In this document: piece after piece, positions 18,224 to 27,054 of the stretch | Position numbering within the stretch: the stretch's first letter is position 1 | How the letters are laid out: the number at the start of each line of letters is the position of its first letter | Assembly (NCBI RefSeq): GCF_002002885.1 | Contig: NZ_CP019510.1 | Location: 5,518,001-5,582,000 of the forward strand | Direction: 5' to 3' | Source: Janthinobacterium sp. LM6 | GTDB lineage: Bacteria > Pseudomonadota > Gammaproteobacteria > Burkholderiales > Burkholderiaceae_D | DNA: 64,000 bases | The notes under the pieces: generated by a model | What the model was told of the DNA's origin: nothing | Databases searched by the model: none | What the model saw: the letters and a program-made list of their open reading frames with translations, nothing else | Translations under genes and position numbers: made by a program

Positions 18224-19909
18224 TTAAAAGCTTTCCCACTCATCCACTGGCGCGGTACGTCGCGCCGTGCTGGCCAGTTGACGCGGCGCCGCTGGCGGCA
18301 CCACGGCTGCCGGCGCCTTGACGGCGGCGGGCGCGCGCGGCCCGCTTGCAAAGGTGCTGGCCGCGTCGAGCTTGAAGATGCTGACCACTTCGCTCAGGCT
18401 GGCGGCCTGCTCCTGCATCGACTCGGCCGCTGCCGCCGCCTCTTCCACCAGGGCCGCATTTTGCTGCGTCACCTGGTCCATCTGGGCGATGGCCTGGTTG
18501 ACCTGCTCGATACCGGCGCTCTGCTCGCTGCTGGCGGCCGTGATCTCGCTCATGATGTCCGTCACGCGGGTGATGCTGGCAACGATGTCATCCATCGTGC
18601 GGCCCGCCTGGTCCACCAGTTTCGATCCCGCCTCGACCTTCTCGACCGAATCGCCGATCAGCACCTTGATATCCTTGGCCGCGGCGGCCGAGCGTTGCGC
18701 GAGGTTGCGCACTTCCGTCGCAACGACGGCAAAGCCGCGCCCCTGTTCGCCCGCGCGCGCCGCCTCGACGGCCGCATTCAGGGCCAGGATATTGGTCTGG
18801 AAGGCAATGCCGTCGATGACGGCGATGATGTCGACGATCTTGCGCGACGAAGCATTGATCGACGCCATCGTACCCACCACTTCGCCGACCACCTTGCCGC
18901 CCTCGATGGCGATGCTCGACGAGGTCAGCGCCATGGTGTTGGCCTGGCGCGCATTGTCCGCATTCTGCTTTACGGTCGAGGTCAGCTCTTCCATCGACGA
19001 GGCTGTTTCTTCCAACGAACTGGCCTGCTCTTCCGTACGCGACGACAGGTCCTGGTTGCCGGCGGCAATCTGGCTCGACGCCGTGGCGATGGTATCGGTG
19101 CCGCTGCGTACCTGGCCCACCAGCGTCTGCAGGCTGGCATTCATGTCTTTCAGGGCCTGCATCAATTGCCCCGTTTCGTCTTGCGATTGCACAACAATAT
19201 GTGCCGTCAAATCGCCGGCCGCCACCTGGCGCGCCACGCCGACGGCCGCGATCAGCGGACGCGCCACGCTGCGCGCCACCCACAGCGCCAGCAGCATGCC
19301 GATGACGACGATGCCCACCAGCAAGCCGATCAGGCTGGCGCGCGAGGCCGCATAGGTTGCGTCGGCGCTGGCGCTCGAGCGCACGCCGCCATCCGTATTG
19401 ATCGACACCAGTTTATCGAGGACCGTCATCATGTCCGCCATGACCTGGGCGGACGGCCCCACGGCCAGCGCGCGCGCCTCTTCCTTTTTCATCTCGCGCG
19501 ACAGGCTCAGCATGGTTGCGTGCAGGCGCATGAATTCATCGTTGAGCGCCAGGAAGCGCTCGAACACTTCCTTCTCGCCCGGTTCCGAAATCAGGCTGCG
19601 GTACTTGTCGCCGTCCACCTTCAGTTTGGCCTGGGTTTCCGTCATGCGCGTTTCATTCTGCGCCATGTCGGCATCCTGTGCGGCCAGCATGTGCGCCAGT
19701 TCCCAGCGGCGAAAATCGCTGACGTCGCTGCGCATGGACATGGCCGCCAGCACGCTGGGCATCCAATTATCAGACAGATCCGTCGACGCGGTATTGATGC
19801 GCGCCATGGAAAAGATCGCCGACACGCCCAGCGCGGCCGTCAACAGCAGCACGGCGCCAAACGACAAGATCAGCTTGGTGGCAATTTTCAAATCAAAGAA
19901 CCATTTCAT
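18224..19909 (-). CDS. Methyl-accepting chemotaxis protein
   Basis: 561 residues from ATG 19909, preceded by AAGGA. TM1 is at about residues 10-30, a four-helix-bundle periplasmic sensor at about 35-185, TM2 at about 190-212, then HAMP ([12 protein letters not shown]), methylation helices and the signalling hairpin around [20 protein letters not shown]. The C-terminus is a long Ala/Pro linker ending EWESF, matching the xWxxF tether that binds CheR/CheB in some chemoreceptors. The four-helix sensor gives no clue to ligand. It stands alone, with no che genes nearby. Confidence 0.95.
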   Translation of the reverse strand: MKWFFDLKIATKLILSFGAVLLLTAALGVSAIFSMARINTASTDLSDNWMPSVLAAMSMRSDVSDFRRWELAHMLAAQDADMAQNETRMTETQAKLKVDGDKYRSLISEPGEKEVFERFLALNDEFMRLHATMLSLSREMKKEEARALAVGPSAQVMADMMTVLDKLVSINTDGGVRSSASADATYAASRASLIGLLVGIVVIGMLLALWVARSVARPLIAAVGVARQVAAGDLTAHIVVQSQDETGQLMQALKDMNASLQTLVGQVRSGTDTIATASSQIAAGNQDLSSRTEEQASSLEETASSMEELTSTVKQNADNARQANTMALTSSSIAIEGGKVVGEVVGTMASINASSRKIVDIIAVIDGIAFQTNILALNAAVEAARAGEQGRGFAVVATEVRNLAQRSAAAAKDIKVLIGDSVEKVEAGSKLVDQAGRTMDDIVASITRVTDIMSEITAASSEQSAGIEQVNQAIAQMDQVTQQNAALVEEAAAAAESMQEQAASLSEVVSIFKLDAASTFASGPRAPAAVKAPAAVVPPAAPRQLASTARRTAPVDEWESF

Positions 19910-20374
19910 GCGTTGCTTTCCTTCATAAACGGGTAAACGGGACAAGACCGCGGGACAAGACCCGCCGCGCGCTGGCAAAGGCACGGCGCGCGCAGTGAGG
20001 GCAGGCTGCGGGAAAGGGAGCAGTGTAGGAGAGCAAGTGCAGCAACTCATACCGGCACAAACCAAATTTCCGCAGTGCAACATTTTATCACCGTCGCACT
20101 AGACGCAGAGTGGTTTGATCGCGGCATGCGGCCAAAGTTCGCGGCTAGCGTGGCGTAGTTTTTGCTCAAGTGGGGCTGTTTCCATAGGGAAAAATGCAGG
20201 AACAGGCGTAGGAGTCGGATGACACGAGGCAATGTTCCTAGCCTACATAAGCGCGTCGGCTCATCCGATGCCCGTCCGCGCCCCCTGGTTCTATAGTGGA
20301 TACAAGATTCAGCACAACGCTAGCAAGCCAGAAAAGCAGCGCCATCCAACAAAATCAGAAGACGAGGCCCTACC
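19910..20374. promoter_or_regulatory. Divergent intergenic region with structured block upstream of the Crp/Fnr gene
   Basis: 465 bases without a gene. Between 20208 and 20268 there are two nested complementary pairs: GTAGG (20208) with CCTAC (20242), and TCGGATGA (20215) with TCATCCGA (20261). This suggests a folded 5' leader or repeated conserved element upstream of the regulator. The part near the chemoreceptor gene shows no clear sigma-28 promoter. The regulator start at 20375 is preceded by GAGGCCCTACC. Confidence 0.4.
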
Positions 20375-21181
20375 ATGTACAAAGCTTATAGCAACCTGAC
20401 ACCGGCAACGAATACCCACGCCGCCGTCCAGCACAACTGGCAAGCCGCTCCCGCCACGCCCATGATCAGCATCACGGGCGCGCAACAGAACGAATTGCTG
20501 CGCGCCTTGTCGCGCGCCGATCTGGAGCGCCTGTTTTGCCAACTGGAACTGGTCGCTTTGCCTGCCGGCAAGCATCTGTTCGACTGTGGCGGCAAGATTG
20601 ACTACACATACTTCCCCACCAACGCCATCGTTTCCCTGCTGTATGTGATGGAAGACGGCGCCACCACCGAGATCGCCGTCATCGGCCGCGAAGGCGTGGC
20701 CGGCGTGGTACTGTACGAAGCCGAGCGCGCCACCTGCACGGCCATCGTGCAAACGGCCGGTTATGGTTATCGCCTGAAAACGGCCTTCCTGCGCGAAGTG
20801 TTCAATGAAGGCGGCGCGCTGGCGCAATTGTTGATGCGCTATACCAGCGCCATGTTTGCGCAAATGGCACAGAACGTGGTGGGGGGCCGTCATTGCAGCA
20901 TCGAGCAAAAGCTGTGCCGCTGGCTGCTCGACCGCCTCGACCGCTCGCTGTCGAACGAGCTGAAGGTCACGCAAGACACCATGGCCAACATGCTGGGCGT
21001 GCGCCGCGAAAGCGTCACCGTCACCGCCCGCAAGCTGCAGGATGAAGGCTTGATCCAGTACCGCCGCGGCACGGTCGAAGTGCTCGACCGCGAAGGCCTG
21101 GAAGCGGCCGCCGGCAATTGCTACAAGGCAGCCCGCGCCGGTTTCGAACAGTTCCGCAGCGGTATCAGCGCACACAATTAA
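20375..21181 (+). CDS. Crp/Fnr-family transcriptional regulator
   Basis: 268 residues. A 45-residue Ala/Thr-rich leader precedes a cyclic-nucleotide-binding beta-roll (LPAGKHLFDCGGKIDYTYF to GREGVAGVVLY) and a C-terminal winged helix-turn-helix (TQDTMANMLGVRRESVTVTA). The beta-roll lacks the canonical cAMP-binding RxS set, and there is no Fnr cysteine cluster, so the signal is unknown. This kind is common in multiple copies in Burkholderiales. The long structured upstream region suggests regulated expression. Confidence 0.9.
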   Translation: MYKAYSNLTPATNTHAAVQHNWQAAPATPMISITGAQQNELLRALSRADLERLFCQLELVALPAGKHLFDCGGKIDYTYFPTNAIVSLLYVMEDGATTEIAVIGREGVAGVVLYEAERATCTAIVQTAGYGYRLKTAFLREVFNEGGALAQLLMRYTSAMFAQMAQNVVGGRHCSIEQKLCRWLLDRLDRSLSNELKVTQDTMANMLGVRRESVTVTARKLQDEGLIQYRRGTVEVLDREGLEAAAGNCYKAARAGFEQFRSGISAHN

Positions 21182-21249
21182 GCACGACGCTGGCCACCGG
21201 GCAGGCAAGCGGGTATCGTAGATACTCCTGACTACTCCGGAGACTGGCC

Positions 21250-21855
21250 ATGAAACTGATCGGCATGCTCGACTCGCCCTATGTGCGCAGGGTCGCCATC
21301 TGTTTGCAACTGCAGGGAATTTCCTACGAGCACTTGCCGCTATCCGTGTTCCGCAACATGGATGCCGTGCGCAAGATCAACCCCGTCATCAAGGTGCCGA
21401 CCCTGGTCCTGGACGATGGGCAAGTGCTGATGGATTCCACCTTGATCCTGCAATATCTGTCGCTGCTGCGTCCGGACACCGCCGTCCCCGCCCTCGCCGA
21501 CAGCGTGCGCGCGCTGCGCCTGACGGGCCTGGCGCTGGCGGCCTATGAAAAAGTCGTGCAGATCGTCTATGAACGCAAGCTGCGTCCGCTCGACAAGCAA
21601 CACGCGCCGTGGCTGGAACGGGTCAGCATGCAACTGCATGCCGCCTGGAATGCGCTGGAGCAGGAATGCGCGCAACTGCCCCTGCCTGGCGAGACGGGCA
21701 GTATCGACCAGGCGGGCGTGACCATCGCCGTGGGCTGGAGCTTCGCCCAGCTGGAAACGCCCGATATCGTCAAGCCGGCCGACTATCCTGCCGTGCACGC
21801 CTACACGCGCTCGGCGGAAACCCTGCCCGCCTTCCTGGCCACGCCGCCAGTCTGA
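21250..21855 (+). CDS. Glutathione S-transferase family protein
   Basis: 201 residues. An N-terminal thioredoxin-like domain starts MKLIGMLDSPYVRRVAICLQ with Ser9 as the likely catalytic residue; the glutathione-binding region reads KVPTLVLDDGQVLMDSTLIL. An all-helical C-terminal domain follows from about residue 90. The fold is soluble and cytosolic, with a probable detoxification role. The start is preceded by GGAGACTGGCC. It converges on the GFA-type gene with an 8-bp gap. Confidence 0.9.
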   Translation: MKLIGMLDSPYVRRVAICLQLQGISYEHLPLSVFRNMDAVRKINPVIKVPTLVLDDGQVLMDSTLILQYLSLLRPDTAVPALADSVRALRLTGLALAAYEKVVQIVYERKLRPLDKQHAPWLERVSMQLHAAWNALEQECAQLPLPGETGSIDQAGVTIAVGWSFAQLETPDIVKPADYPAVHAYTRSAETLPAFLATPPV

Positions 21856-21863
21856 CGCGCCGG

Positions 21864-22271
21864 TTAATCGCCGGAAGTGGGTGCGGCAGCGGCAAGGTCA
21901 ACCTGCCACCAGCCCGGCCTGACGTCGTCAAACGAGTGATATTCGGGCGCAAACGCGGCCTGGGCTGGGTCGTCAAAACTGCCCACCAACAAGGCCACCG
22001 TCGGCGCGTCGTCGATGGCGCCGATGGAACTGCCGCAAGCGGCGCAAAAGGCCCGGCTGGAATAATCGGAAGAGCGGTAGGTGGCCGGAGCGCCGGCCGT
22101 GCCCGTCCAGCGCACTTGATCGCGCGCAAACTCCACCCACGCCACCGTCGGCGCGCCCGTATGCTGCTGGCAATTGCGGCAGGAGCAGCTGTGCGCATTG
22201 CTACCCTCGCCGCTTACTTCAAAGCGCACCGCGCCACATAGACAGCCGCCTGTTTGCACCACATTCTCCAT
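21864..22271 (-). CDS. GFA/CENP-V family zinc protein
   Basis: 135 residues from ATG 22271, chosen for the ideal AGGAGAAACA upstream. Zinc ligands typical of the glutathione-dependent formaldehyde-activating (GFA) family appear as GGCLCGAVRF, HSCSCRNCQ and FCAACGSS. Such proteins are often S-(hydroxymethyl)glutathione synthase-like, but most members are uncharacterised. Proximity to the GST gene is suggestive only. Confidence 0.88.
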   Translation of the reverse strand: MENVVQTGGCLCGAVRFEVSGEGSNAHSCSCRNCQQHTGAPTVAWVEFARDQVRWTGTAGAPATYRSSDYSSRAFCAACGSSIGAIDDAPTVALLVGSFDDPAQAAFAPEYHSFDDVRPGWWQVDLAAAAPTSGD

Positions 22272-22392
22272 TGTTTCTCCTCGTTTGCACCGTTGCGTGC
22301 TCTGCCAGCAGATACGTACCCGGTACAATATTGCCACAACCCTCTACCTGGCGCGCCTGGCAGCACATGGCGTCGGCACTATGAAAGAATAA

Positions 22393-22887
22393 ATGGAAGA
22401 CATCAATTGCGAAGGCTTGCCGCACATCCGCGTACTGGCAGGCGAAAACACCAGCGGTCCCGTGTATGAAACCCTGCCGGCGCGCCAGATCGACGAGCAC
22501 GTCTACGAACTGCTGGCCTCGCCCGGCCTGACCCTGAACCTGGCACGCGGCGACATCGTCAACATCGCCAACCCGCTCGCCCCCGCCGAAGTCTTAAAGC
22601 GCGGCGGCAACTTCTGCATCCATATCTACGATGCCGACGACGTGTCGCAAGAGGCAGTGGACCAGCTCGAGCGCGACGTGCAAAGCCAGCTGGGCGGCAC
22701 CCTGGATGGCCAGTACAAGGGCAACCTCACCTTCAGCGTGCCGGGACATCACGGCATCTACAGCGTCAACGGCCCCTTCGACGCCTTCCGAGAAGCAACG
22801 GGCGTGGAATGGTATTTCGCCAACATCTACGTCAACCTCGATGACGACGATGATGAAACCTTGCTTAACTGGTGGGTGGATATGTAA
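22393..22887 (+). CDS. DUF4265 domain protein
   Basis: 164 residues, acidic, no signal peptide or membrane segment. The pattern of a short N-terminal strand pair, LASPGLTLNLARGDIVNI, then NFCIHIY and a C-terminal half with FSVPGHHGIYSVNGPFDAF resembles DUF4265 proteins, which are of unknown function. It is divergent from the GFA-type gene, with its start about 120 bp away. No operon partner is evident. Confidence 0.65.
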   Translation: MEDINCEGLPHIRVLAGENTSGPVYETLPARQIDEHVYELLASPGLTLNLARGDIVNIANPLAPAEVLKRGGNFCIHIYDADDVSQEAVDQLERDVQSQLGGTLDGQYKGNLTFSVPGHHGIYSVNGPFDAFREATGVEWYFANIYVNLDDDDDETLLNWWVDM

Positions 22888-23013
22888 GGTTGTCCGTGCA
22901 CCAGGCGGGCCCATGACACATGTCAATGCTCCGTATTGCTCTGGCCCACATCAAGATGCTGACCCACGCCTTGCGTACGCTCTCCTCTATCGTCAACCAC
23001 AGAGAGCAACGCT

Positions 23014-23382
23014 ATGCCCTACATTGCGCGTGCCGATTATGCGAAGCAAAAAGAGTTCGTGGGAAATGGCGAGTGCGTTACCCTGGTCAGGCACCTCACC
23101 GGCGCCCGTGCCTCATCGCTTTGGCGCGAAGGAGACAAGGTGCCGGATCTGCTGGAACAAGGCGGTATCGCGAAAGGCACAGTGATTGCCACCTTCGTCA
23201 ACGGCCGCTATCAGAATCTGCGGCAGGGCAATCATGCGGCGCTGTTCATCCGCCAGGTGCCTGGCGGCATAGAAATTTTCGACCAGTGGCGTAACCACAA
23301 GCCCAGCGCCCGCGTGATCTACTTCGGCCGTTCGGCGGCGGGGGCATCGAATCGTCCCGAACTCTATTCGGTAGTGGAATGA
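23014..23382 (+). CDS. BPSL0067-family amidase-like protein (possible antibacterial effector)
   Basis: 122 residues, compact, no signal peptide. It resembles the BPSL0067 family of NlpC/P60- or CHAP-like small enzymes: a catalytic cysteine in NGECVTLVRH, a histidine in GNHAALFIRQ and a third polar residue in EIFDQWRNH. Proteins of this family are often found with type VI secretion effector sets and presumably cleave peptidoglycan peptides. The next gene overlaps by 4 bp and encodes a secreted protein, as expected for an immunity partner. No vgrG, hcp or PAAR gene is in the window. The toxic role is inference. Confidence 0.72.
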   Translation: MPYIARADYAKQKEFVGNGECVTLVRHLTGARASSLWREGDKVPDLLEQGGIAKGTVIATFVNGRYQNLRQGNHAALFIRQVPGGIEIFDQWRNHKPSARVIYFGRSAAGASNRPELYSVVE

Positions 23383-23780
23383 AGCCGCTTGCACTGGCGA
23401 CATTGGTCATCGCTGCCGCGGCGATACGGCCAACTGCCGCGGCCCCCATTGCGTCCGTTTCTTGCCCGCAAGCGCCTCCCTCAAGCTGGAACCTGCCGGC
23501 CAGCAAACTCGATGGCGTACGCGTGCTGTCCTATCCGGCGGATCAGCCGCCAGCAGCTGGCGAAGGGTTGCCTATCCTGGCCCCGGACAAGGAATGGACA
23601 CGCAACGGCACCTTGCATCAACGCTGGGACATCAATTTTGATGCGCCCGAGTATCTGTTTCAGGTGGACTGCCTGTATGCGGGTACCGAACGCTACCTGC
23701 GCATGGCTTTGCCAGGCGTCAGACAGTGCGTCGCAGCCATTGCACAGCGAACAAAAATGGTCAGGTTTCAGTGCAAATAG
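23379..23780 (+). CDS. Secreted STY0301-like protein, candidate immunity protein
   Basis: 133 residues with a clear Sec signal peptide (MKPLALATLVIAAAAI, likely cleavage after the TAAA stretch at about residue 22). The mature part has three or four cysteines (VSCPQ, VDCLY, RQCVA, FQCK) that could form disulfides in the periplasm. This pattern recalls STY0301-type proteins that accompany BPSL0067 proteins. Translation is coupled to the upstream gene (ATGA overlap). A periplasmic immunity protein against a peptidoglycan amidase is the simplest reading, but untested. Confidence 0.6.
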   Translation: MKPLALATLVIAAAAIRPTAAAPIASVSCPQAPPSSWNLPASKLDGVRVLSYPADQPPAAGEGLPILAPDKEWTRNGTLHQRWDINFDAPEYLFQVDCLYAGTERYLRMALPGVRQCVAAIAQRTKMVRFQCK

Positions 23781-23835
23781 GCAATACGGCTGGCATGCAA
23801 CGGAGCGGCTATCGCCACCGCATGTACGCATCCCG

Positions 23836-24366
23836 TTAAACGGACTGCAGTCCGTCCTCACCTCCCGCCAGCGCCCCCTGTGGCGAGAAATAAACAAACT
23901 TTCCCGTGGCAGGCTGGTACAGCAGCGGTCCTTCGTCAGAAATGGCCAGCAAGCAAGGCCAGCATGCGGCAAGCGCGGCCGGTGTCAGCGCATAGACAAG
24001 TGTCCGGCTGGCCATGAAAAAGACGGGCGCCGCGCCGGCAAGTGGAAAGTGGGAAGAGAGAAACCTTGCCACGCGGCCATCCTGCGCCGGGTATTCGCTG
24101 GAAACGGCATCGAACTCGGCCAGCCAGTCCGGCCCCGACACTGTCGTCTGCAGGCGGTGCCCGTCGCGCAACTGCATTGGGTGTATTTCATCGGGATGGG
24201 CCGACACATGGCGTATCCATAGTTGCGCCGCCGCATCGGGCGTCAGCGCCTGCACCTGCGCCAGCGTCCCTGCCGATATGAAAAAATCGGCATCGAAGAA
24301 GGGCCAGTCCGGCTCAGGCTGCAGCGGCCGGCCAGCGTCGCCGCCCAGGTCTCCTACGATTGACAT
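23836..24366 (-). CDS. Hypothetical protein downstream of pdxJ
   Basis: 176 residues, not recognised. It is rich in aromatic and acidic residues with WPFFDADFF near residue 20 and GKFVYFSPQGALAGGEDG near the end; no signal peptide or membrane helix. The start codon lies inside the end of pdxJ (13-bp overlap), so the two are probably co-transcribed. It might be a substrate-binding or SMI1/KNR4-like immunity-type fold, but nothing in the sequence settles this. Confidence 0.6.
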   Translation of the reverse strand: MSIVGDLGGDAGRPLQPEPDWPFFDADFFISAGTLAQVQALTPDAAAQLWIRHVSAHPDEIHPMQLRDGHRLQTTVSGPDWLAEFDAVSSEYPAQDGRVARFLSSHFPLAGAAPVFFMASRTLVYALTPAALAACWPCLLAISDEGPLLYQPATGKFVYFSPQGALAGGEDGLQSV

Positions 24367-25079
24367 ATCTCAAGGTAGCGGCCCAGCACCTTGTCCATGC
24401 CCTGCTCGATGCATTCGACCACCAGCGCGTGGCCGATCGACACTTCCAGGATGCCGGGAATGTCCAGGAAGCGCGCCAGGTTGTGCAAATCGAGGTCGTG
24501 CCCCGCATTCACGCCCAGTCCCAGCGCCTGCGCCCGCCGCGCCGCCTGCAGATACGTGTCAAACACGGCCTCGGCCTGCGCGCCGCCATAACTATCGGCA
24601 AACCGTTCCGTGTACAGCTCGACCCGCGCCGCGCCCACCTCGCGCGCCCATTCCAGCGCCGGGTAGTCGGCATCGACAAACAGACTGACGCGGATACCCA
24701 GGTCGTTCAATTCCCCAATGACAGGGCGCAACAGCGCCGCATGCCGTTCGATGTCCCAGCCGTGATCGGACGTCAGCTGGCCCGGCATGTCGGGCACCAA
24801 GGTGCATTGCGCCGGGCGCGCGCTTTTCACCACCTCCAGAAAATCCGCGGCCGGATAGCCCTCCACATTCAGCTCGCGCCCCCGCTCCGCACACAGGCGC
24901 TGCAAAGCGGCAACATCGTCGTAGCGCGCATGGCGCTGGTCAGGCCGAGGATGCAAGGTGATGCCGGCGGCGCCCAGGTCGAGGAAGCGCGCGGAAAACG
25001 CGAGCAGATCCGGGAAATTGCGACCGCGCGAATTGCGCAGCAGGGCGATTTTATTGACGTTGACGGAGAGCTGGGTCAT
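24354..25079 (-). CDS. pdxJ: Pyridoxine 5'-phosphate synthase PdxJ
   Basis: 241 residues from ATG 25079 (MTQLSVNVNKIALLRNSRG), the usual PdxJ start and length. It condenses 1-deoxyxylulose 5-phosphate with 3-amino-2-oxopropyl phosphate in vitamin B6 synthesis. Typical TIM-barrel segments are visible: GITLHPRPDQRHAR, NVEGYPA, CTLVPD, SLFVDAD, ELYTERFAD, NAGHDLDLHN and SIGHALV. It is followed by an overlapping hypothetical gene rather than acpS. Confidence 0.96.
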   Translation of the reverse strand: MTQLSVNVNKIALLRNSRGRNFPDLLAFSARFLDLGAAGITLHPRPDQRHARYDDVAALQRLCAERGRELNVEGYPAADFLEVVKSARPAQCTLVPDMPGQLTSDHGWDIERHAALLRPVIGELNDLGIRVSLFVDADYPALEWAREVGAARVELYTERFADSYGGAQAEAVFDTYLQAARRAQALGLGVNAGHDLDLHNLARFLDIPGILEVSIGHALVVECIEQGMDKVLGRYLEICQS

Positions 25080-25208
25080 GGAAGGAATGAAGTGAAAGTG
25101 ACGGGTCTGGCAGCGATTGTAGCGGATCGCCCGCGCAGGGCATGGCCAACCGAACTCGGCACTACGTGCTACGATGCAAGACAAGTTCCACGTTTTCAAC
25201 AACATGCC

Positions 25209-25922
25209 ATGAAATACAAATTATTCCTGTTTGACCTCGACGATACCTTGCTCGATTTCCGGGCGTCCGAAAAACGCTCGTTTCTGCACACCATGCACGA
25301 ACTGGGCTTGCGCGACGGCATCGACGCGCTGTTTTCCCAGTACCAGGCGATCAACGTCGATCTGTGGAAACGTTTCGAAACGGGTGAGGTGAGCAAGGAT
25401 TTTCTGAAAGTGGAGCGCTTCCGCAAAACGTTTGCGCTGAACGGCATCGCCATCGATCCGGAACTGGCCAGTCGTTTGTATCTGGAATCGCTGCCGGACA
25501 CGGTCGTGCTCATCGATGGCGCAAAACAAGTATGCGAAACCCTGTCGCGCATCGGCGAAGTGGGCATCATCACCAACGGCGTCGAATCCATCCAGAACCG
25601 CCGCATCGCCGCCTCCGGCTTGAGCGACTACATTTCCTTCGTCGCCACCTCCGAAGCGTGCGGCCACGCCAAGCCGGACGTGCGCTTCTTCGACTACGCG
25701 GCCAACATGGCGCGCGCGTTCAGCAAGGAAACAACCATCATCATCGGCGACCGCCTGGACGCCGACATCCTGGGCGCCAACCGCTACGGCATCGCCAGCT
25801 GTTGGTTCAACCCGGACGGCATGGCCAACACCTCGGCCGCCATCCCCACCTGTGAAGTGGCCAGCCTGCACGACATCGTGCCGGCGCTGGACATGATGCA
25901 GGTCAACTTGAAACAGGCTTGA
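25209..25922 (+). CDS. yjjG: HAD-family pyrimidine nucleotidase, YjjG type
   Basis: 237 residues from ATG 25209. HAD motif I is FDLDDTLLDF, motif II is ITNGV, motif III lysine is in CGHAKPD and motif IV is IIGDRLDADILGANR. The helical cap after motif I and the overall length match YjjG, a 5'-nucleotidase that removes non-canonical pyrimidine nucleotides. It is divergent from pdxJ, with about 130 bp between starts. Family is sure; exact substrate is by similarity. Confidence 0.88.
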   Translation: MKYKLFLFDLDDTLLDFRASEKRSFLHTMHELGLRDGIDALFSQYQAINVDLWKRFETGEVSKDFLKVERFRKTFALNGIAIDPELASRLYLESLPDTVVLIDGAKQVCETLSRIGEVGIITNGVESIQNRRIAASGLSDYISFVATSEACGHAKPDVRFFDYAANMARAFSKETTIIIGDRLDADILGANRYGIASCWFNPDGMANTSAAIPTCEVASLHDIVPALDMMQVNLKQA

Positions 25923-26016
25923 TCTGCAACAAGCGCACCATGTGAAATGCGCGGGAAGACGCCAAAATGGCCAGCTTCTCGCGTACCATCAGGACTCCGC
26001 ACCTTGAAGCGAGTCC

Positions 26017-26493
26017 ATGCCGAATTTCACTTTCCTGATTATCATCGCGGCGCTCGTCCTGCTTTACGTCATGCGGGCCAAGCGCCAGACGGCCAGGTCC
26101 CGTGCGCCGCTGCGGCTGCACAGGAAACCCGTCATGACGGCGCGTGAGCAGCAGATGTACCACCTGCTGCAAACGGCCTTGCCGGAATGCACGGTGCTGG
26201 CGCAAGTGGCATTTTCCGCGCTGGTGACGGCACAGGGGCGGACAAACAGAAACCGTTTCGACCGCAAGGTGGCCGACTTTGTCCTGTGCAGCCAGCAACT
26301 GAACGTCATCGCCATCATCGAACTCGACGACAGCAGTCACGCCGGGCGCGAACGCCAGGACCAGGAGCGCGACGCCATGCTCAGGCTGGCCGGTTACGTG
26401 ACCTTGCGCTATGCCAACTTCCCCACCCAGCAGGCGCTGCGTGCCGATGTCGAGCAACTGTTGCTGCAAAGAGGCGACGTCGTTCCAGCCTGA
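26017..26493 (+). CDS. DUF2726 domain protein with N-terminal membrane anchor
   Basis: 158 residues. A hydrophobic N-terminal helix (TFLIIIAALVLLYVM) is followed by a basic linker and a DUF2726 domain from about residue 40. The domain has the restriction-endonuclease-like pattern KVADFVLC, then IIELDDSSH and a basic helix with RDAMLRLAGY. Nuclease activity is suspected for the family but not shown. It is convergent with the FKBP gene, 16 bp apart. Confidence 0.78.
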   Translation: MPNFTFLIIIAALVLLYVMRAKRQTARSRAPLRLHRKPVMTAREQQMYHLLQTALPECTVLAQVAFSALVTAQGRTNRNRFDRKVADFVLCSQQLNVIAIIELDDSSHAGRERQDQERDAMLRLAGYVTLRYANFPTQQALRADVEQLLLQRGDVVPA

Positions 26494-26509
26494 TGGCACC
26501 ACCCAGACA

Positions 26510-26845
26510 TCAATCGCGCGTCAGCACTTCCAGCAACTCAATCTCGAAGATCAAATTGGAATGCGGTGGTATCAAGCCCACCTGCCGCTCGCCATACGCC
26601 AGCGCCGCCGGCACCCACAGCTTGCGCGTGCCGCCGACCTGCATGCCGTGCAATCCCAGAATCCAGCCCTGGATCACCTTGTTATTGCTCAACACACAGC
26701 GGAAAGGCTCGCCCCGCTTGTGCGACGAGTCAAACTCCGTCCCATCTTCCAGCCAGCCCCGGTAATGGGCCGTGACCAGCGCGCCACGTGCTGCCGCCTT
26801 GCCGCCACCCACCACGATATCGTCAATCTTCACTTCAGCCGTCAT
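26510..26845 (-). CDS. FKBP-type peptidyl-prolyl cis-trans isomerase
   Basis: 111 residues, a single FKBP domain without signal peptide, so cytoplasmic. Conserved positions: HYRGWLEDGTEFDSS, VIQGWILGLHGMQVGG, KLWVPAALAYGER and LIFEIELLEV. It lacks the SlyD flap insertion and metal-binding tail. Before the island inserted, this gene would have lain just downstream of the tRNA gene and terminator. Confidence 0.93.
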   Translation of the reverse strand: MTAEVKIDDIVVGGGKAAARGALVTAHYRGWLEDGTEFDSSHKRGEPFRCVLSNNKVIQGWILGLHGMQVGGTRKLWVPAALAYGERQVGLIPPHSNLIFEIELLEVLTRD

Positions 26846-26898
26846 CTCGTTTCACCCTTGAGAAATATCAATGCCGCGATTGTACGACAGCACGAAAA

Positions 26899-26926
26899 AA
26901 GCCCCGGCAGTGACCCGCCGGGGCTT
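26899..26926 (-). terminator. Terminator downstream of the ancestral tRNA 3' end
   Basis: AAGCCCCGGC / GCCGGGGCTT perfect 10-bp stem with an 8-base loop. On the - strand it is followed by TTTTTT. It lies 20 bp beyond the displaced tRNA 3' fragment, the place a terminator would occupy behind the tRNA gene before island insertion. Confidence 0.85.
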
Positions 26927-26945
26927 GTTCTATTGCTGCAAATTC

Positions 26946-26990
26946 TGGTGGGGCTTCCGTGAGTCGAACACGGCACCAACGGATTATGAG
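26946..26990 (-). repeat. attL-like repeat: displaced 3' half of the CAU tRNA
   Basis: 45 bp matching the intact tRNA at 31334-31378 with two mismatches, including an identical 34-bp core (26957-26990). It covers the CCA end, T arm and the 3' half of the anticodon arm, then the match stops within the anticodon loop. No 5' half is present, so it is not a working tRNA. Confidence 0.88.
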
Positions 26991-27054
26991 ACACATGATC
27001 TATCTAGCCAATACGCAAAAAACAGCTATCGAACAGTGGATTCGTTCCAGTTTT

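Noticed and set aside
18278..19936. Long + strand open frame over the chemoreceptor gene
   Set aside because: Antisense shadow; composition His/Arg/Gly-rich without recognisable motifs.
26946..26990. Second tRNA gene
   Set aside because: Only the 3' half of a cloverleaf is present; it is the island boundary repeat.
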